A stretch of DNA of 64,000 nucleotides from Streptacidiphilus carbonis (GTDB lineage Bacteria; Actinomycetota; Actinomycetes; Streptomycetales; Streptomycetaceae), in NCBI RefSeq assembly GCF_000787775.1, contig NZ_BBPM01000003.1, forward strand, positions 20,012 to 84,011, written 5' to 3'. A program made the translations under genes and the position numbers. Below are positions 1 to 7,864 of this stretch, piece by piece; within the stretch, counting starts at the first letter, position 1, and each line of letters opens with the position of its first letter. The notes under the pieces were generated by a model. The model saw nothing but the letters and a program-made list of their open reading frames with translations, did no database searches and was not told the DNA's origin.

Positions 1-299
1 GCCTCAAGGAGGCCGAGCGGCAGTCCGCCGCAGCGGCCAGGGCCGCCACCGCGGCCCGCCGGGAGCTGGACCGCGCCGCCGAACGCCACCGCCGCGCCCA
101 CAGCGGCGCGGAGGAGCTCTCCGCCCGGCTGGACCGGGCCCGCGCGGCCGAGCGCACCGCGGCGGAGCAGGAGCGCACGCTCAGGACCAAGGTCGAGACC
201 ACCGACCGGGACGCCCGCAGGGCCGCCGGCCGGGCCAGGGACGCCGCCGTCCGCGTGCGCCACCTCGACAACAGGCGTATCAGGGATGCAGGGGGCTGA
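1..299 (+). CDS. 3' end of a coiled-coil protein (partial)
   Basis: Open from the left edge of the window to a TGA; the reading frame begins at base 3. About 98 residues are visible. They are almost only Ala, Arg, Glu, Asp and Leu with heptad-like spacing (for example LDRAAERHRRAHSGAEEL and LDRARAAERTAAEQERTL), so this is the C-terminal end of a long charged helical or coiled-coil protein. No catalytic motif is visible and the N-terminus lies outside the window, so no function can be given. It is followed by 72 bases and then Ku in the same direction. Confidence 0.65.
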   Translation, partial: LKEAERQSAAAARAATAARRELDRAAERHRRAHSGAEELSARLDRARAAERTAAEQERTLRTKVETTDRDARRAAGRARDAAVRVRHLDNRRIRDAGG

Positions 300-371
300 G
301 CAGGGACAACCGTAGAAGACGTACCGACCTGAAACGTACCGACGGGGAACACAACAGACAGGAGCAGAGCG

Positions 372-1364
372 ATGGCGCGAGCGACCTGGACCGGCGCGCT
401 GACCTTCGGCCTGGTCACCGTGCCGGTGTCGATATTCTCGGCGACGGAGGACCACACCACCCGGTTCCGGCAGATCCAGCGCGGCACCGCCGACCGGGTC
501 AGGATCCGGCGCACCAACGCGCGCACCGGCGACGAGGTCGCCTTCAACGAGATCGTCAAGGGGTACGACCTCGGCGACGACCAGTACGTCGTCCTGGAAC
601 CCAGCGAGCTCGACGAGATCGCCCCTGGCCGCTCCCGGCTGATCGAGGTCTCCGGCTTCGTGGACCTGGCCGCCGTCGATCCGCTGTTCTTCGTCTCCGG
701 CTACTACCTGGCGCCGCGCGGGGAGGAGTTCGCCCAGGTCTACTCACTGCTGGTGGAGGCCCTGGAGGAGTCGGGCCGGGCGGCGATCGCCACCATGGTG
801 ATGCGCGGCCGGCAGTACCTCACCGCCGTCCGCGCCAGCGGCGACGTACTGGAACTGCACACCCTGCACTGGGCCGACGAGGTCCGCGACCCGGCCGAGG
901 AACTGCCGAGCCCACCGGTGCGCACCCGGGTCTCCGCCGAACAGTTGAGCGCCGCCAAGCAGTTGATCGACGCCATGAGCGTGGACTGGAAGCCGGCGGA
1001 CTACCGCGACGAGTACGAGGACCGGGTGCGCGAGCTGATCGACGCCAAGCGGTCCGGCCAGGAGATCGTCACCGCCGAGCCCGCCCCCGAGGCCACCAAT
1101 GTCATCGACCTGATGGAGGCCCTGCGGCGCAGCCTGGACCGCTCCGGCAGCCCGACGGCGCAGAAGTCCAGGGCGACCACGGTCAAGAAGCGGGCCGGGC
1201 GGAAGCAGGAGCAGAAGGAGGACCTGAGCGGACTCAGCAAGGCCGAGCTCTACCAGCGGGCCACCGCGCTGGACCTGCCGGGCCGCTCGAAGATGACCCG
1301 CGAGGAGCTGGAGCGCGCCGTCGCCGCGGCTGCGCCGTCCGGCCGCGCCAAAGCGGTCGCCTGA
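372..1364 (+). CDS. ku: Ku protein, non-homologous end joining
   Basis: Bacterial Ku homodimer subunit: it binds DNA double-strand ends and recruits the ligase LigD. The 330-residue product opens with the family signature MARATWTGALTFGLVTVPV and carries the core to about residue 255, including YVVLEPSELDEIAP. The tail has a basic stretch (KKRAGRKQEQK) followed by a SAP/Rho-N-like helix pair at about 285-320 (LSKAELYQRATALDLPG), longer than the minimal bacterial Ku; such tails usually add DNA affinity. A GGAG lies about 8 bases before the ATG. No ligD is in the window, so its partner must be encoded elsewhere. Confidence 0.95.
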   Translation: MARATWTGALTFGLVTVPVSIFSATEDHTTRFRQIQRGTADRVRIRRTNARTGDEVAFNEIVKGYDLGDDQYVVLEPSELDEIAPGRSRLIEVSGFVDLAAVDPLFFVSGYYLAPRGEEFAQVYSLLVEALEESGRAAIATMVMRGRQYLTAVRASGDVLELHTLHWADEVRDPAEELPSPPVRTRVSAEQLSAAKQLIDAMSVDWKPADYRDEYEDRVRELIDAKRSGQEIVTAEPAPEATNVIDLMEALRRSLDRSGSPTAQKSRATTVKKRAGRKQEQKEDLSGLSKAELYQRATALDLPGRSKMTREELERAVAAAAPSGRAKAVA

Positions 1365-1456
1365 GGCGCAGTCAGCGTCCGGGTGCGATTGGGACCGCCC
1401 GCTGCGGGGAGGAGATCCTCCGGACCGCGCAGGAACTGCACGCGGGAGGACTCGCG

Positions 1457-1903
1457 GTGGAATTCCATCTGCTGGTCGAGGGCGTGGGCGCCCCGCAGCT
1501 GCGCCTGGACCTCGACGGCGGCACCGGAACGGCGGGGACGGCCAGGGAGGCCGTCACCGCGTTCCTCACCGCCCTCACCCGGGTCTGCCGGCCGACCCGC
1601 CGGGGCGCCCCCGGCGACGTCCTGCTGGTGGTCTCGGAACTCGTCACCAACGCGGTGCGGCACGCCCCGGGCGCGCTGACGCTCTGCCTGGCCCGGCTGC
1701 CCGGCGAGGTGCAGGTGACGGTGCGCGACGGCAACCCCTTCGGGCCCCGGGCCCGTCCGCCGGACCTGAGGTCCGGCACCGGCGGCTTCGGCTGGCCCAC
1801 CGTGCAGCGTCTGGCCCGCGAGGTCAGGGTGGTCCCGCACCGGGACGGCAAGGAGATCCACGCCTATGTCCCCTGGGACCCGCCGCCGCCCGACGGTCCC
1901 TAG
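1457..1903 (+). CDS. RsbW-like ATP-binding protein (HATPase_c)
   Basis: 148 residues, GTG start six bases after GGGAGGA. It is a stand-alone GHKL ATPase of the anti-sigma/serine kinase type common in Streptomyces. Visible motifs are the N box SELVTNAVRHAPG (Glu61, Asn65), a G1 motif VRDGNPFGP (Asp91) and the G2 glycines GTGGFGW at 107-113. Such proteins phosphorylate or sequester STAS-domain antagonists or sigma factors; the partner cannot be read from the sequence. Its stop codon overlaps the stop of the convergent mini membrane gene (shared CTAG). Three relatives are encoded elsewhere in this window. Confidence 0.85.
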   Translation: MEFHLLVEGVGAPQLRLDLDGGTGTAGTAREAVTAFLTALTRVCRPTRRGAPGDVLLVVSELVTNAVRHAPGALTLCLARLPGEVQVTVRDGNPFGPRARPPDLRSGTGGFGWPTVQRLAREVRVVPHRDGKEIHAYVPWDPPPPDGP

Positions 1904-2067
1904 CGGACCCGGCGGCGGTGCGACCGCGACCAGCGGGAGCCGATCCAGGCCAGGTCCAGGAGCAGCAGCACGCACCCGATGACCAGCAGGTAGAGCAGCC
2001 CCTGCACGACGAAGCCGATGATGCCCAGCACCATCGCGATGATCACGACCAGCAGGAAGAGTGCCAT
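1900..2067 (-). CDS. 55-residue membrane mini-protein
   Basis: A short ORF of 55 residues starting MALFLLVVIIAMVLGIIG. It has two hydrophobic stretches (about residues 2-20 and 23-42) and then an Arg-rich tail (SRWSRSHRRRVR), a pattern expected for a two-helix membrane peptide with the basic end in the cytoplasm. The ATG lies 27 bases after the stop of the PRC-barrel gene on the same strand, so they probably share a transcript. Small hydrophobic proteins of this kind are frequent near stress genes in Streptomyces, but their function is not established. The stop codon overlaps that of the facing RsbW-like gene. Confidence 0.7.
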   Translation of the reverse strand: MALFLLVVIIAMVLGIIGFVVQGLLYLLVIGCVLLLLDLAWIGSRWSRSHRRRVR

Positions 2068-2094
2068 GGCTGCGTGTCCTTCCCGGTTCCGGCG

Positions 2095-2451
2095 TCAGCC
2101 TCGGGCGAGCAGCCGCTCGCCGTTCGCGCCCGGCTGGTACTCCAGCCCGTAGTGCTCGAAGACGGCCTTCTCGTCCGCGGCGGCGAGGACGTCGTCGGTG
2201 CCCATCGCGGGCGAGCCCTTGACCAGGCCCCTGGCGAAGGGCACCTTGACGTACCCGGGGCCCACCACGGCCTCGGCCAGCGGGACGAAGACCAGCCGGT
2301 GCCGGGTCGGCAGGCCGATCCGCACGGTCGCCATGGCCGGCTGATCGGTTCGCGTGTCGACGTACACCGCTTCCAGTGTGCCGATCCGGCGCCCTTCGCC
2401 GTCGACCACGTCCTGCGTGCGCCACTCGCGGATGTCACCGACCTCGATCAC
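2095..2451 (-). CDS. PRC-barrel domain protein
   Basis: 118 residues from a GTG placed five bases after AGAGGAAG. The first 80 residues form a PRC-barrel: VIEVGDIREWRTQDVVDGEG, then GRRIGTLEAVYVD and the hydrophobic strands around VFVPLAEAVVGPGYVKVPF. The end, ADEKAVFEHYGLEYQ, resembles the VEEEMTLYQHYGL segment of the larger PRC/DUF2382 protein encoded 1.2 kb away, so the two are relatives. PRC barrels are small beta domains seen in RimM and photosynthetic reaction centre H subunits; in actinomycetes they are often stress-induced proteins of unknown role. Longer upstream extensions of this frame have no ribosome binding site and were not used. Confidence 0.85.
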   Translation of the reverse strand: MIEVGDIREWRTQDVVDGEGRRIGTLEAVYVDTRTDQPAMATVRIGLPTRHRLVFVPLAEAVVGPGYVKVPFARGLVKGSPAMGTDDVLAAADEKAVFEHYGLEYQPGANGERLLARG

Positions 2452-2559
2452 CGGACTTCCTCTCCGACGTACTGTGTGTCTGCTCTGTATCTGCCCCGGT
2501 GCGTCCCGCGCACTCCCAGCCGACGCCACCGGCGGCCGCACCGAGAGGACACTCCCATC

Positions 2560-3075
2560 ATGGCTGTGACAAGCACCGATCTGCTCGCCGACGCCTTCGA
2601 CCGGATCAGCGAGTGCGTCGGCGACGTGCTCCAGGACCTCAGCGGCGACGACCTGGTGGCCCGGGTCGGCCCCGGGGCCAACTCGATCGGCTGGCTGGTC
2701 TGGCACCTGACCCGGGTCCAGGACGACCACGTCGCCGCGGCGGGCGGGCTGGAGCAGGTCTGGCTGGCCGGCGGCTGGCAGCGGCGCTTCGGGCTCCCCT
2801 ACCCGCCGGAGGCCCACGGCTACGGCCAGTCCAGCGCCGAGGTGGGCGACTTCCAGGGCGTCCCGGTGCGGCTGCTGCAGCAGTACCACGAGGCGGTCCA
2901 CGAGCAGACCCTGCGCTTCCTGAAGGGGCTGGACGAGGGCGCTCTGGACCGGGTGGTGGACACCTCGTTCCACCCGCCGGTCACCCTCGCCGTCCGGCTG
3001 GTCAGCGTGGTCTCCGACGATCTGCAGCACGTCGGCCAGGCGGCCTACGTCCGCGGACTGCTGCGGCGGCGCTGA
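2560..3075 (+). CDS. DinB-fold protein (DUF664 / mycothiol-dependent type)
   Basis: 171 residues, ATG after GAGAGGAC. It has the DinB/YfiT four-helix metal-binding layout: WHLTRVQDDH supplies His49 and His57, and LQHVGQAAYVRG near the C-terminus supplies His157, which together fit the usual three-His site. Actinobacterial members of this superfamily include mycothiol S-transferases and mycothiol-dependent maleylpyruvate isomerase, but the substrate of this one cannot be told. It is divergent from the PRC-barrel gene, with about 108 bases between the start codons. Confidence 0.85.
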   Translation: MAVTSTDLLADAFDRISECVGDVLQDLSGDDLVARVGPGANSIGWLVWHLTRVQDDHVAAAGGLEQVWLAGGWQRRFGLPYPPEAHGYGQSSAEVGDFQGVPVRLLQQYHEAVHEQTLRFLKGLDEGALDRVVDTSFHPPVTLAVRLVSVVSDDLQHVGQAAYVRGLLRRR

Positions 3076-3191
3076 CGCCGCTCCCGGTGACGTACCGTCG
3101 AATGTGTCTCGGCGTTCGCGGCGGGCCAGGGGCCGGGGCGGGTCCCTGCCCCCCACGGGCGAGCCGAATCCGTCCGGCAGGGGGTTGGACC

Positions 3192-3452
3192 ATGTACACA
3201 GGCAAGAGCTGGCCGTTCCGGTCTCGAGCGGCCCGGCGCGGGTCGGAGCCGACCGTGCGCTACGGGATCCCGCAGGTGACGCCGCTGCACCCGGTGGCCG
3301 GGCTGGACCACGCCCTGGCGCAGGCGACCGCCCTGCTCTCCCGGGCGCGGTCGGCCCGGGACTGGGCCGAGGTGCAGCGGCTGCTCGGCTGGATCGACGC
3401 GCACCTGGACCAGCGGCTACGGCTCACCCGGCCGCCGACCACCGCGCCCTGA
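3192..3452 (+). CDS. Hypothetical small protein
   Basis: 86 residues, ATG start, no domain recognised. The N-terminal third is basic (MYTGKSWPFRSRAARRGSEP) and the rest looks like a short helical hairpin (LDHALAQATALLSRARSARDWAEV followed by LLGWIDAHLDQRL). Codon use is normal for the region. It sits between the DinB-fold gene and the PRC/DUF2382 gene in the same direction, with gaps of more than 110 bases on both sides, so it may have its own promoter. No function is proposed. Confidence 0.5.
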   Translation: MYTGKSWPFRSRAARRGSEPTVRYGIPQVTPLHPVAGLDHALAQATALLSRARSARDWAEVQRLLGWIDAHLDQRLRLTRPPTTAP

Positions 3453-3664
3453 TCGCCGCGGCCTGGACACGGCTTCCCTGCGGGACCTCCGCGGGCGCCC
3501 TGGGACGTTCCGGGGACGCCCGCAGACATCCCGGAGAGTGAGCGCGCCACCGTCCCGAGTTGCGGGGCGGATCACCCGGACGCACCGTCGACTCGTGGTG
3601 TCCCCCTGTCGCCGCGCACGTTCCGGCGAGGCCGCCACTTCCCCTCACGTCTGTGGAGGTAGTT

Positions 3665-4690
3665 GTGAGCACGACGCTTGACCCGGCCCGGGTGATCGGG
3701 CACAAGGTAATCGACGCCGATGGCCACAAGATCGGGCAGGCCGACGAGGTGTACCTGGACGACAGCACCGGCACCCCGCAGTGGGTGACCGTGAAGGGCG
3801 GACTCTTCGGCGGCAAGGGCCACTTCGCCCCGCTCGGCGGCGCCGTCCTGGTGGACGACCAGCTGCGGTTGGCGTACCCCAAGGCCAAGGTCGACAGCGC
3901 ACCCGAACTGGAGACCGGCCGGCATCTGTCGGTCGAGGAGGAGATGACCCTCTACCAGCACTACGGGCTGGGACATCCGGAGAAGTCCGGAACCGGCACG
4001 AACATAGGCACCGGCACCGGCATGGGCACGGGCATGGGCACTGGAACGGGCACCGGCACGGACTCGGCCAGGGGCATGGACGCCGCCGCCGGCACCGCCG
4101 CCGGCACGGCCATGTCCGACCACGCCGGCGCCCACGGCTCCGCGGGCATCAACGCCGGCTCCGCGGGCATGAACGCCGGCTCCGCCGGAATGACCGCGGG
4201 CTCCGCCGGAATGATGGCCGCCCCGACCGGCATGGGCCGGCTCGGCACCACGGACGCCGGTCCCGAGGCGACCCCGGACCGGATGGCCATGGGCAGCGCC
4301 GACGGCAGGGTGATGACCCGCTACGAGGAGCGGCTGCACGTCGGTACCGAGCGGGTCGAGGCCCGCCAGGCCCGGCTGCGGAAGACCGTCACCACCGAGC
4401 ACGTCGAGCGGACCGTCCCGCTCACGCACCAGGAGATCCGGGTCGAGCGCGAGCCGATCGCCGAGGGCGAGCGCGACTCCGCCATGGGTACCGCCGACTT
4501 CGCCGACGCCGACCTGGACGTGACGCTCTACGAGGAGCGTCCGGTGGTGACCAAGGAGGTCGTCGCCGTGGAGCGGGTGCGGCTGATGGTGGAGGAGGTC
4601 ACCGAGCAGGTGACCGTGCAGGAGGAGGTCCGCGCCGAGCGGATCGACCTGGTCGGCGATGCCGAGGAGGACCCCAGGAACCGCATGTAG
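3665..4690 (+). CDS. PRC-barrel plus DUF2382 (YsnF/AvaK-type) protein
   Basis: 341 residues from a GTG five bases after GGAGG. An N-terminal PRC barrel (VIGHKVIDADGHKIGQADEV, about residues 9-100) is followed by a low-complexity linker and then a DUF2382 domain at about 225-335, with two copies of its repeat: MTRYEERLHVGTERVEARQA and VTLYEERPVVTKEVVAVERV. This domain pair is known from general stress proteins such as YsnF; the biochemical role is unknown. The linker has Gly-Thr/Gly-Met dipeptides (about 113-137) and four 7-residue repeats of SAGxNAG type (about 159-186). A large perfect hairpin lies just after the stop codon. Confidence 0.9.
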   Translation: MSTTLDPARVIGHKVIDADGHKIGQADEVYLDDSTGTPQWVTVKGGLFGGKGHFAPLGGAVLVDDQLRLAYPKAKVDSAPELETGRHLSVEEEMTLYQHYGLGHPEKSGTGTNIGTGTGMGTGMGTGTGTGTDSARGMDAAAGTAAGTAMSDHAGAHGSAGINAGSAGMNAGSAGMTAGSAGMMAAPTGMGRLGTTDAGPEATPDRMAMGSADGRVMTRYEERLHVGTERVEARQARLRKTVTTEHVERTVPLTHQEIRVEREPIAEGERDSAMGTADFADADLDVTLYEERPVVTKEVVAVERVRLMVEEVTEQVTVQEEVRAERIDLVGDAEEDPRNRM

Positions 4691-4704
4691 CGGACGCGTG
4701 GCCG

Positions 4705-4760
4705 CCGGCGCCGCTCCCGCCCGTGTGCGACCCGTCGCACCTGCGCGGGGGCGGCGCCGG
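4705..4760. terminator. Long GC hairpin after the DUF2382 gene
   Basis: An inverted repeat with outer arms CCGGCGCCGC and GCGGCGCCGG and inner pairing CCCGC/GCGGG and GTGCGAC/GTCGCAC around a tiny loop. It starts 15 bases after the stop codon. There is no U-tract, as is usual in actinomycetes. It could end transcription or set the level of the acidic gene downstream. Confidence 0.6.
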
Positions 4761-4813
4761 CGTCGGCCGAGCGGCCCCCCTTGCCCCGCGCCCGAAGGGG
4801 AAGAAGGAGAGAC

Positions 4814-5212
4814 ATGGACGACTTCGCCGGACCCACACCGCAGGACCAGGTCTCGCTCTACCTGGAAGCCCTCGAACTGAACATGGACCCGGACCAGTTC
4901 CGGGTCCTCGGCGCCCTGCTGCAGGGCGCCGGACAGCTGTACGACTCCGGGATGGAGCAGGTCGACACCGCCGTCGACGAGGAGGACGAGGAGTTCCTGA
5001 CCGAGGACGTCATGGAGGAGTTCCTGGTCATCGTCGGCATGCTCACCACCGGCCGGATGGACCAGCAGGTGGTGGACATCGGCGGCGGGATCACCACCGT
5101 GGTGACCCAGGACGTCGCCACCGACCCGGCACGGATGCGCGAGCTGCGCACCTGGGCCGCCGAGCAGCGCGGCCTGCGGGACGCCGAGGACGACGCCGGC
5201 CCGGACCGCTGA
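4814..5212 (+). CDS. Hypothetical acidic protein
   Basis: 132 residues, ATG after AAGGAGAG. No family recognised. It is strongly acidic in the middle (VDTAVDEEDEEFLTEDVMEEF) with helical flanks and a hydrophobic segment LVIVGMLTTGRM, and a Gly-rich strand VVDIGGGITTVVTQDVA. No signal peptide or membrane helix is seen. The same-strand neighbours are the DUF2382 gene and the DUF574-type methyltransferase, which suggests but does not prove a stress-related setting. Confidence 0.55.
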   Translation: MDDFAGPTPQDQVSLYLEALELNMDPDQFRVLGALLQGAGQLYDSGMEQVDTAVDEEDEEFLTEDVMEEFLVIVGMLTTGRMDQQVVDIGGGITTVVTQDVATDPARMRELRTWAAEQRGLRDAEDDAGPDR

Positions 5213-5328
5213 CGCACCGTCAGCCGGGGGATCCTGCCCGCACGAAGTCGGTTACCCCAGCCCTGATCTGCCGTCATTCCCCTCTACACTGGGGACCACA
5301 CCCCTGCGGAGAGTCGGACAAGGATGCG

Positions 5329-6135
5329 ATGACCGATCAGACCTGGATCCCCGAGGACGTGGACACCGGGCGGCCCAGCATCGCCCGCATCTACGACTTC
5401 CACCTCGGTGGGGACCACAATCTGCCGGTCGACCGGGAGGCCGCGCGCGAAGTCGTCGCCGTGATGCCGGAGCTCCCGAGCATCCTGCGGGCCAACCGGG
5501 CCTTTCTGATCCGCTGCGTGGCTCACCTCGCCGACCGGGGCGTCAGAAACTATCTGGACCTGGGCTCCGGCATCCCGACCGTGGGCAACGTCCATGAGAC
5601 CGCCCAGTCCGCCGACCCGCTGGCCCGGGTGGTCTACCTGGACAGCGACCCGGTCGCGGTGGAGCACAGCCGGCGGATACTGCTGGACAACGACCGCGCC
5701 GTCGCCGTCGCCGGGGACCTCCGCGACGCGGCGTCGGTCCTGGCCCACCCCGAGGTGCAGCGGCTGCTGGGACCGGCCGAGCCGCTCGCGGTGCTGATGA
5801 GCGCGGTGCTGCACTTCGTCCCCGACGACGCCGAGGCGGCCGACCTGGTCGCGGCCTACCGCGAGGCGATCCCGGTCGGCAGCTACCTGGCGGTGTCGCA
5901 CGGCAGCCACCGGGAGGAGTCGGCGGCCAGGATCGGGCGGGCGGCCGAGACCTACTCCCGCAAGGTCGCGCCGATGCGGCTGCGCTCGCTGGAACAGGTC
6001 GCGGGACTGCTGAAGGGCTTCGAGGTCGTGGAGCCCGGGGTGGTCTACTGCGAGCAGTGGCGCCCGGGCCCGGAGGACGACCCGGCACCGGTCTATCCGC
6101 TGCCGCAGGCCTGCGCCCTGGCCCGCAAGGTCTGA
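5329..6135 (+). CDS. SAM-dependent methyltransferase, DUF574 / Methyltransf_19 family
   Basis: 268 residues. The opening RPSIARIYDFHLGGDHNLPVD is characteristic of a family that is greatly expanded in Streptomyces. The SAM-binding motif I is YLDLGSGIPT (about 75-84) and the acidic motif II loop is VYLDSDPVAVEHS (about 102-114). The C-terminal part (WRPGPEDDP) also fits. Substrates of the family are unknown; members are often next to regulatory genes such as RsbW-like ATPases, as here. The chosen ATG follows AAGGATGCG; no other in-frame start nearby has a better ribosome binding site. Confidence 0.9.
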   Translation: MTDQTWIPEDVDTGRPSIARIYDFHLGGDHNLPVDREAAREVVAVMPELPSILRANRAFLIRCVAHLADRGVRNYLDLGSGIPTVGNVHETAQSADPLARVVYLDSDPVAVEHSRRILLDNDRAVAVAGDLRDAASVLAHPEVQRLLGPAEPLAVLMSAVLHFVPDDAEAADLVAAYREAIPVGSYLAVSHGSHREESAARIGRAAETYSRKVAPMRLRSLEQVAGLLKGFEVVEPGVVYCEQWRPGPEDDPAPVYPLPQACALARKV

Positions 6136-6185
6136 CCCGCGCCGGGGGCGGTGTCCCGGGGGCCCGGCGGCCCTTCGGCGGGGGG

Positions 6186-6719
6186 TCACAGCTCCAGGTC
6201 CACCTGGACCCGCTTGCCGCCGGCCTGCCGCTCGACCTCGAAGCGGCGGCACAGGGCCAGCACGATCTCCAGGCCGTGCCGCCCGATCCGGGCCGGGTCG
6301 GGCTCACTGGGCACGGGCAGGGCCGGCTGGGTGTCCCACAGGGTGATCCGCAGGACCCCGCCACCCAGGTCCAGAGCCCCCGGTTCCGGATCGCCCGGGT
6401 CCAGGCAGCCCAGGTCCGGGACCCCCGGCTCCAGGCAGCCCAGGTCCGGGTCCAGCAGTTCCAGGTCCAGCAGGCACGGCCCCGGTGCGTACTTGGCGGC
6501 ATTGGTCACCAGCTCGCTGATCACCAGCCGGGCGTCCTCCAGCAGCCTGCCGGTGACGGCGACGCCCTGCTCCGCCTGGGCGCGCGCCAGGAACTCCGCC
6601 ACGAAGCCGCGGGCGGCGACGATGGTGCCGGTCCTGCCGTCGTAGGTCGCGCCGGCTGTGAGCCCGTCCCGCGCCCGCGGCCACGACCGCTGCCACTCCC
6701 GTCCCCGTTGGTGTTCCAT
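6186..6719 (-). CDS. RsbW-like ATP-binding protein with an internal repeat insertion
   Basis: 177 residues. The GHKL N box is VISELVTNAAKYAPG (Glu69, Asn73) and the G2 region is RIGRHGLEIVLALCRRF (about 144-160), so this is a second RsbW-type ATPase. Between the N box and the G1-like strand (LRITLWDTQPAL) there is a proline-rich insert at about 87-117 with repeated units of the form PDLGCLxPG. At the DNA level the insert has a perfect 20-base repeat at 30-base spacing, so it looks like a recent in-frame expansion. A SigB-type promoter candidate lies about 60 bases upstream of the ATG. Confidence 0.85.
   Translation of the reverse strand: MEHQRGREWQRSWPRARDGLTAGATYDGRTGTIVAARGFVAEFLARAQAEQGVAVTGRLLEDARLVISELVTNAAKYAPGPCLLDLELLDPDLGCLEPGVPDLGCLDPGDPEPGALDLGGGVLRITLWDTQPALPVPSEPDPARIGRHGLEIVLALCRRFEVERQAGGKRVQVDLEL
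6401..6450. repeat. In-frame tandem repeat, 30-base period
   Basis: The 20-base word CCAGGCAGCCCAGGTCCGGG occurs at 6401 and again at 6431, and degenerate copies flank it. The period equals ten codons, so gain or loss of units keeps the reading frame of the surrounding RsbW-like gene. Confidence 0.85.
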
Positions 6720-6779
6720 CGGCTGCCTCTCCGTACCGACCGCTCGGCCGCCCGTGGTCCGTGGGCGACAGGCGCACGT

Positions 6780-6804
6780 CTACCCGTGTTGCACACGTCC
6801 AATC
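6780..6804 (-). promoter_or_regulatory. SigB-type promoter candidate
   Basis: On the minus strand it reads GATT, 15 bases, GGGTAG. This fits the loose GNNT-N14-16-GGGTA pattern known for Streptomyces SigB-family promoters. It points at the RsbW-like gene, leaving a 5' leader of about 50 bases. The -35 pattern is degenerate, so chance matches are possible. Confidence 0.45.
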
Positions 6805-6840
6805 CGGTCAGCCGGCCCCTTCTCCGGGTAGGAGCCGGGT

Positions 6841-7740
6841 ATGCAGTCGCGGACGAGCGGTACCAGGGACGGACACCCGGGCGGACTCCCGCCGGAATCG
6901 CCGGACTTCGGGCTCTTCGGCCCGCAGTCGGTGACCTGGCGGGTGCACGCCGACCCGATGATGCTGCCGGCCGGGCTGCGCGCGCTGCTGCTCCAGGCGC
7001 TGCACCCGCTGGCGATGGCCGGGGTGGCCGAGCACTCCCGCTACCGGGAGGACCCCTGGGGGCGGCTGATCCGCACCGCGCGGTACATCGGCGCGGTCAC
7101 CTACGGCAGCACCGAGCAGGCCGAGGAGGCGCTGGCCCGGGTCCGGGCGGTCCATCTGAAGGTGCGCGGGACCGACCCGGAGTCCGGCGCGCGCTACCGC
7201 GCCGACGACCCGGCGCTGCTGACCTGGGTGCACTGCTGCGAGACGGACAGCTTCCTGCGGGTCACCCGGGCCGGCGGGCTGCGGCTCACCGCCGAGGAGG
7301 CGGACCGCTATGTCGCCGAGCAGCGGGAGACCGCCTGGCGGCTCGGGGTCCCCCGAACGGACCCGCTGCCGGCCACCGAGCACGAGCTGGCCGAATACTT
7401 CGAGCGGATCCGCCCCGAACTGCGGGCCAGTGCGGCGGCGCGCGAGGCCACCCGCTTCGTGCTGCTGCCGCCGATGCCGCTCTGGGTGTCGCTGGCCACC
7501 CCGGCGCGGCCGGCCTGGACCGGGGTGATGGCCCTGGGCATGGCCTCGCTGCCGCGCTGGGCCAGGCGCATGTACGGGCTCCCGGGCTGGCCGGTGGGGG
7601 ACCTCGGGGCGAGGGTCGCGTCCCGCTCCCTGCGCGCCTCCCTGCTGGCGCTGCCCCCCGCGGTGCGGGAAGGCCCGCACCTCAAGGAGGCCCGGGCCAG
7701 GGTCGCCGCGCAGGCCCGTTACCCGTGGGGCCGGCCTTAG
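6841..7740 (+). CDS. Oxygenase MpaB family protein (DUF2236)
   Basis: 299 residues, ATG eight bases after GGAG. The conserved blocks of the MpaB/latex-clearing-protein superfamily are present: GPQSVTWRVHADP, LLLQALHPLAMAGVAEHS (a His that is a heme ligand in related Lcp proteins), RLIRTARYIGAVTYG, and LLTWVHCCETDSFL. MpaB members are thought to be heme-dependent oxygenases; substrates of the actinobacterial paralogues are mostly unknown. There is no signal peptide. A hairpin belonging to the dispersed repeat family follows immediately. Confidence 0.85.
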   Translation: MQSRTSGTRDGHPGGLPPESPDFGLFGPQSVTWRVHADPMMLPAGLRALLLQALHPLAMAGVAEHSRYREDPWGRLIRTARYIGAVTYGSTEQAEEALARVRAVHLKVRGTDPESGARYRADDPALLTWVHCCETDSFLRVTRAGGLRLTAEEADRYVAEQRETAWRLGVPRTDPLPATEHELAEYFERIRPELRASAAAREATRFVLLPPMPLWVSLATPARPAWTGVMALGMASLPRWARRMYGLPGWPVGDLGARVASRSLRASLLALPPAVREGPHLKEARARVAAQARYPWGRP

Positions 7741-7747
7741 GTGGTGA

Positions 7748-7840
7748 TGACGGACTGCAACTGAACCACTGTGGGTGAGTTGCAGCACCGTCAGGGGCGC
7801 GGGGAACTGCGCGAACGACCATCTACGGTCCGCAGCCGAG
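7748..7840. repeat. Dispersed intergenic repeat, copy A (with terminator hairpin)
   Basis: It opens with a hairpin of arms TGACGG/CCGTCA, CTGCAACT/AGTTGCAG and CCAC/GTGG (7748-7793), eight bases after the MpaB stop codon. This runs into GGGGCGCGGGGAACTGCGC and ends TACGGTCCGCAG. The same words recur near 33.4, 50.1 and 60.7 kb. The position and structure fit a transcription terminator for the oxygenase gene. Confidence 0.75.
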
Positions 7841-7864
7841 GCAACACCGAACAGGAGACCCCCC

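Noticed and set aside
372-1364. Complete Ku-LigD repair operon
   Set aside because: No ligase, primase or nuclease domain gene is adjacent; only Ku is present.
3781-5328. N-terminal part of a long frame that ends in the DUF574 methyltransferase
   Set aside because: The first 516 codons are Arg/Gly-rich shadow of the DUF2382 and acidic genes; the family start and ribosome binding site are at 5329.
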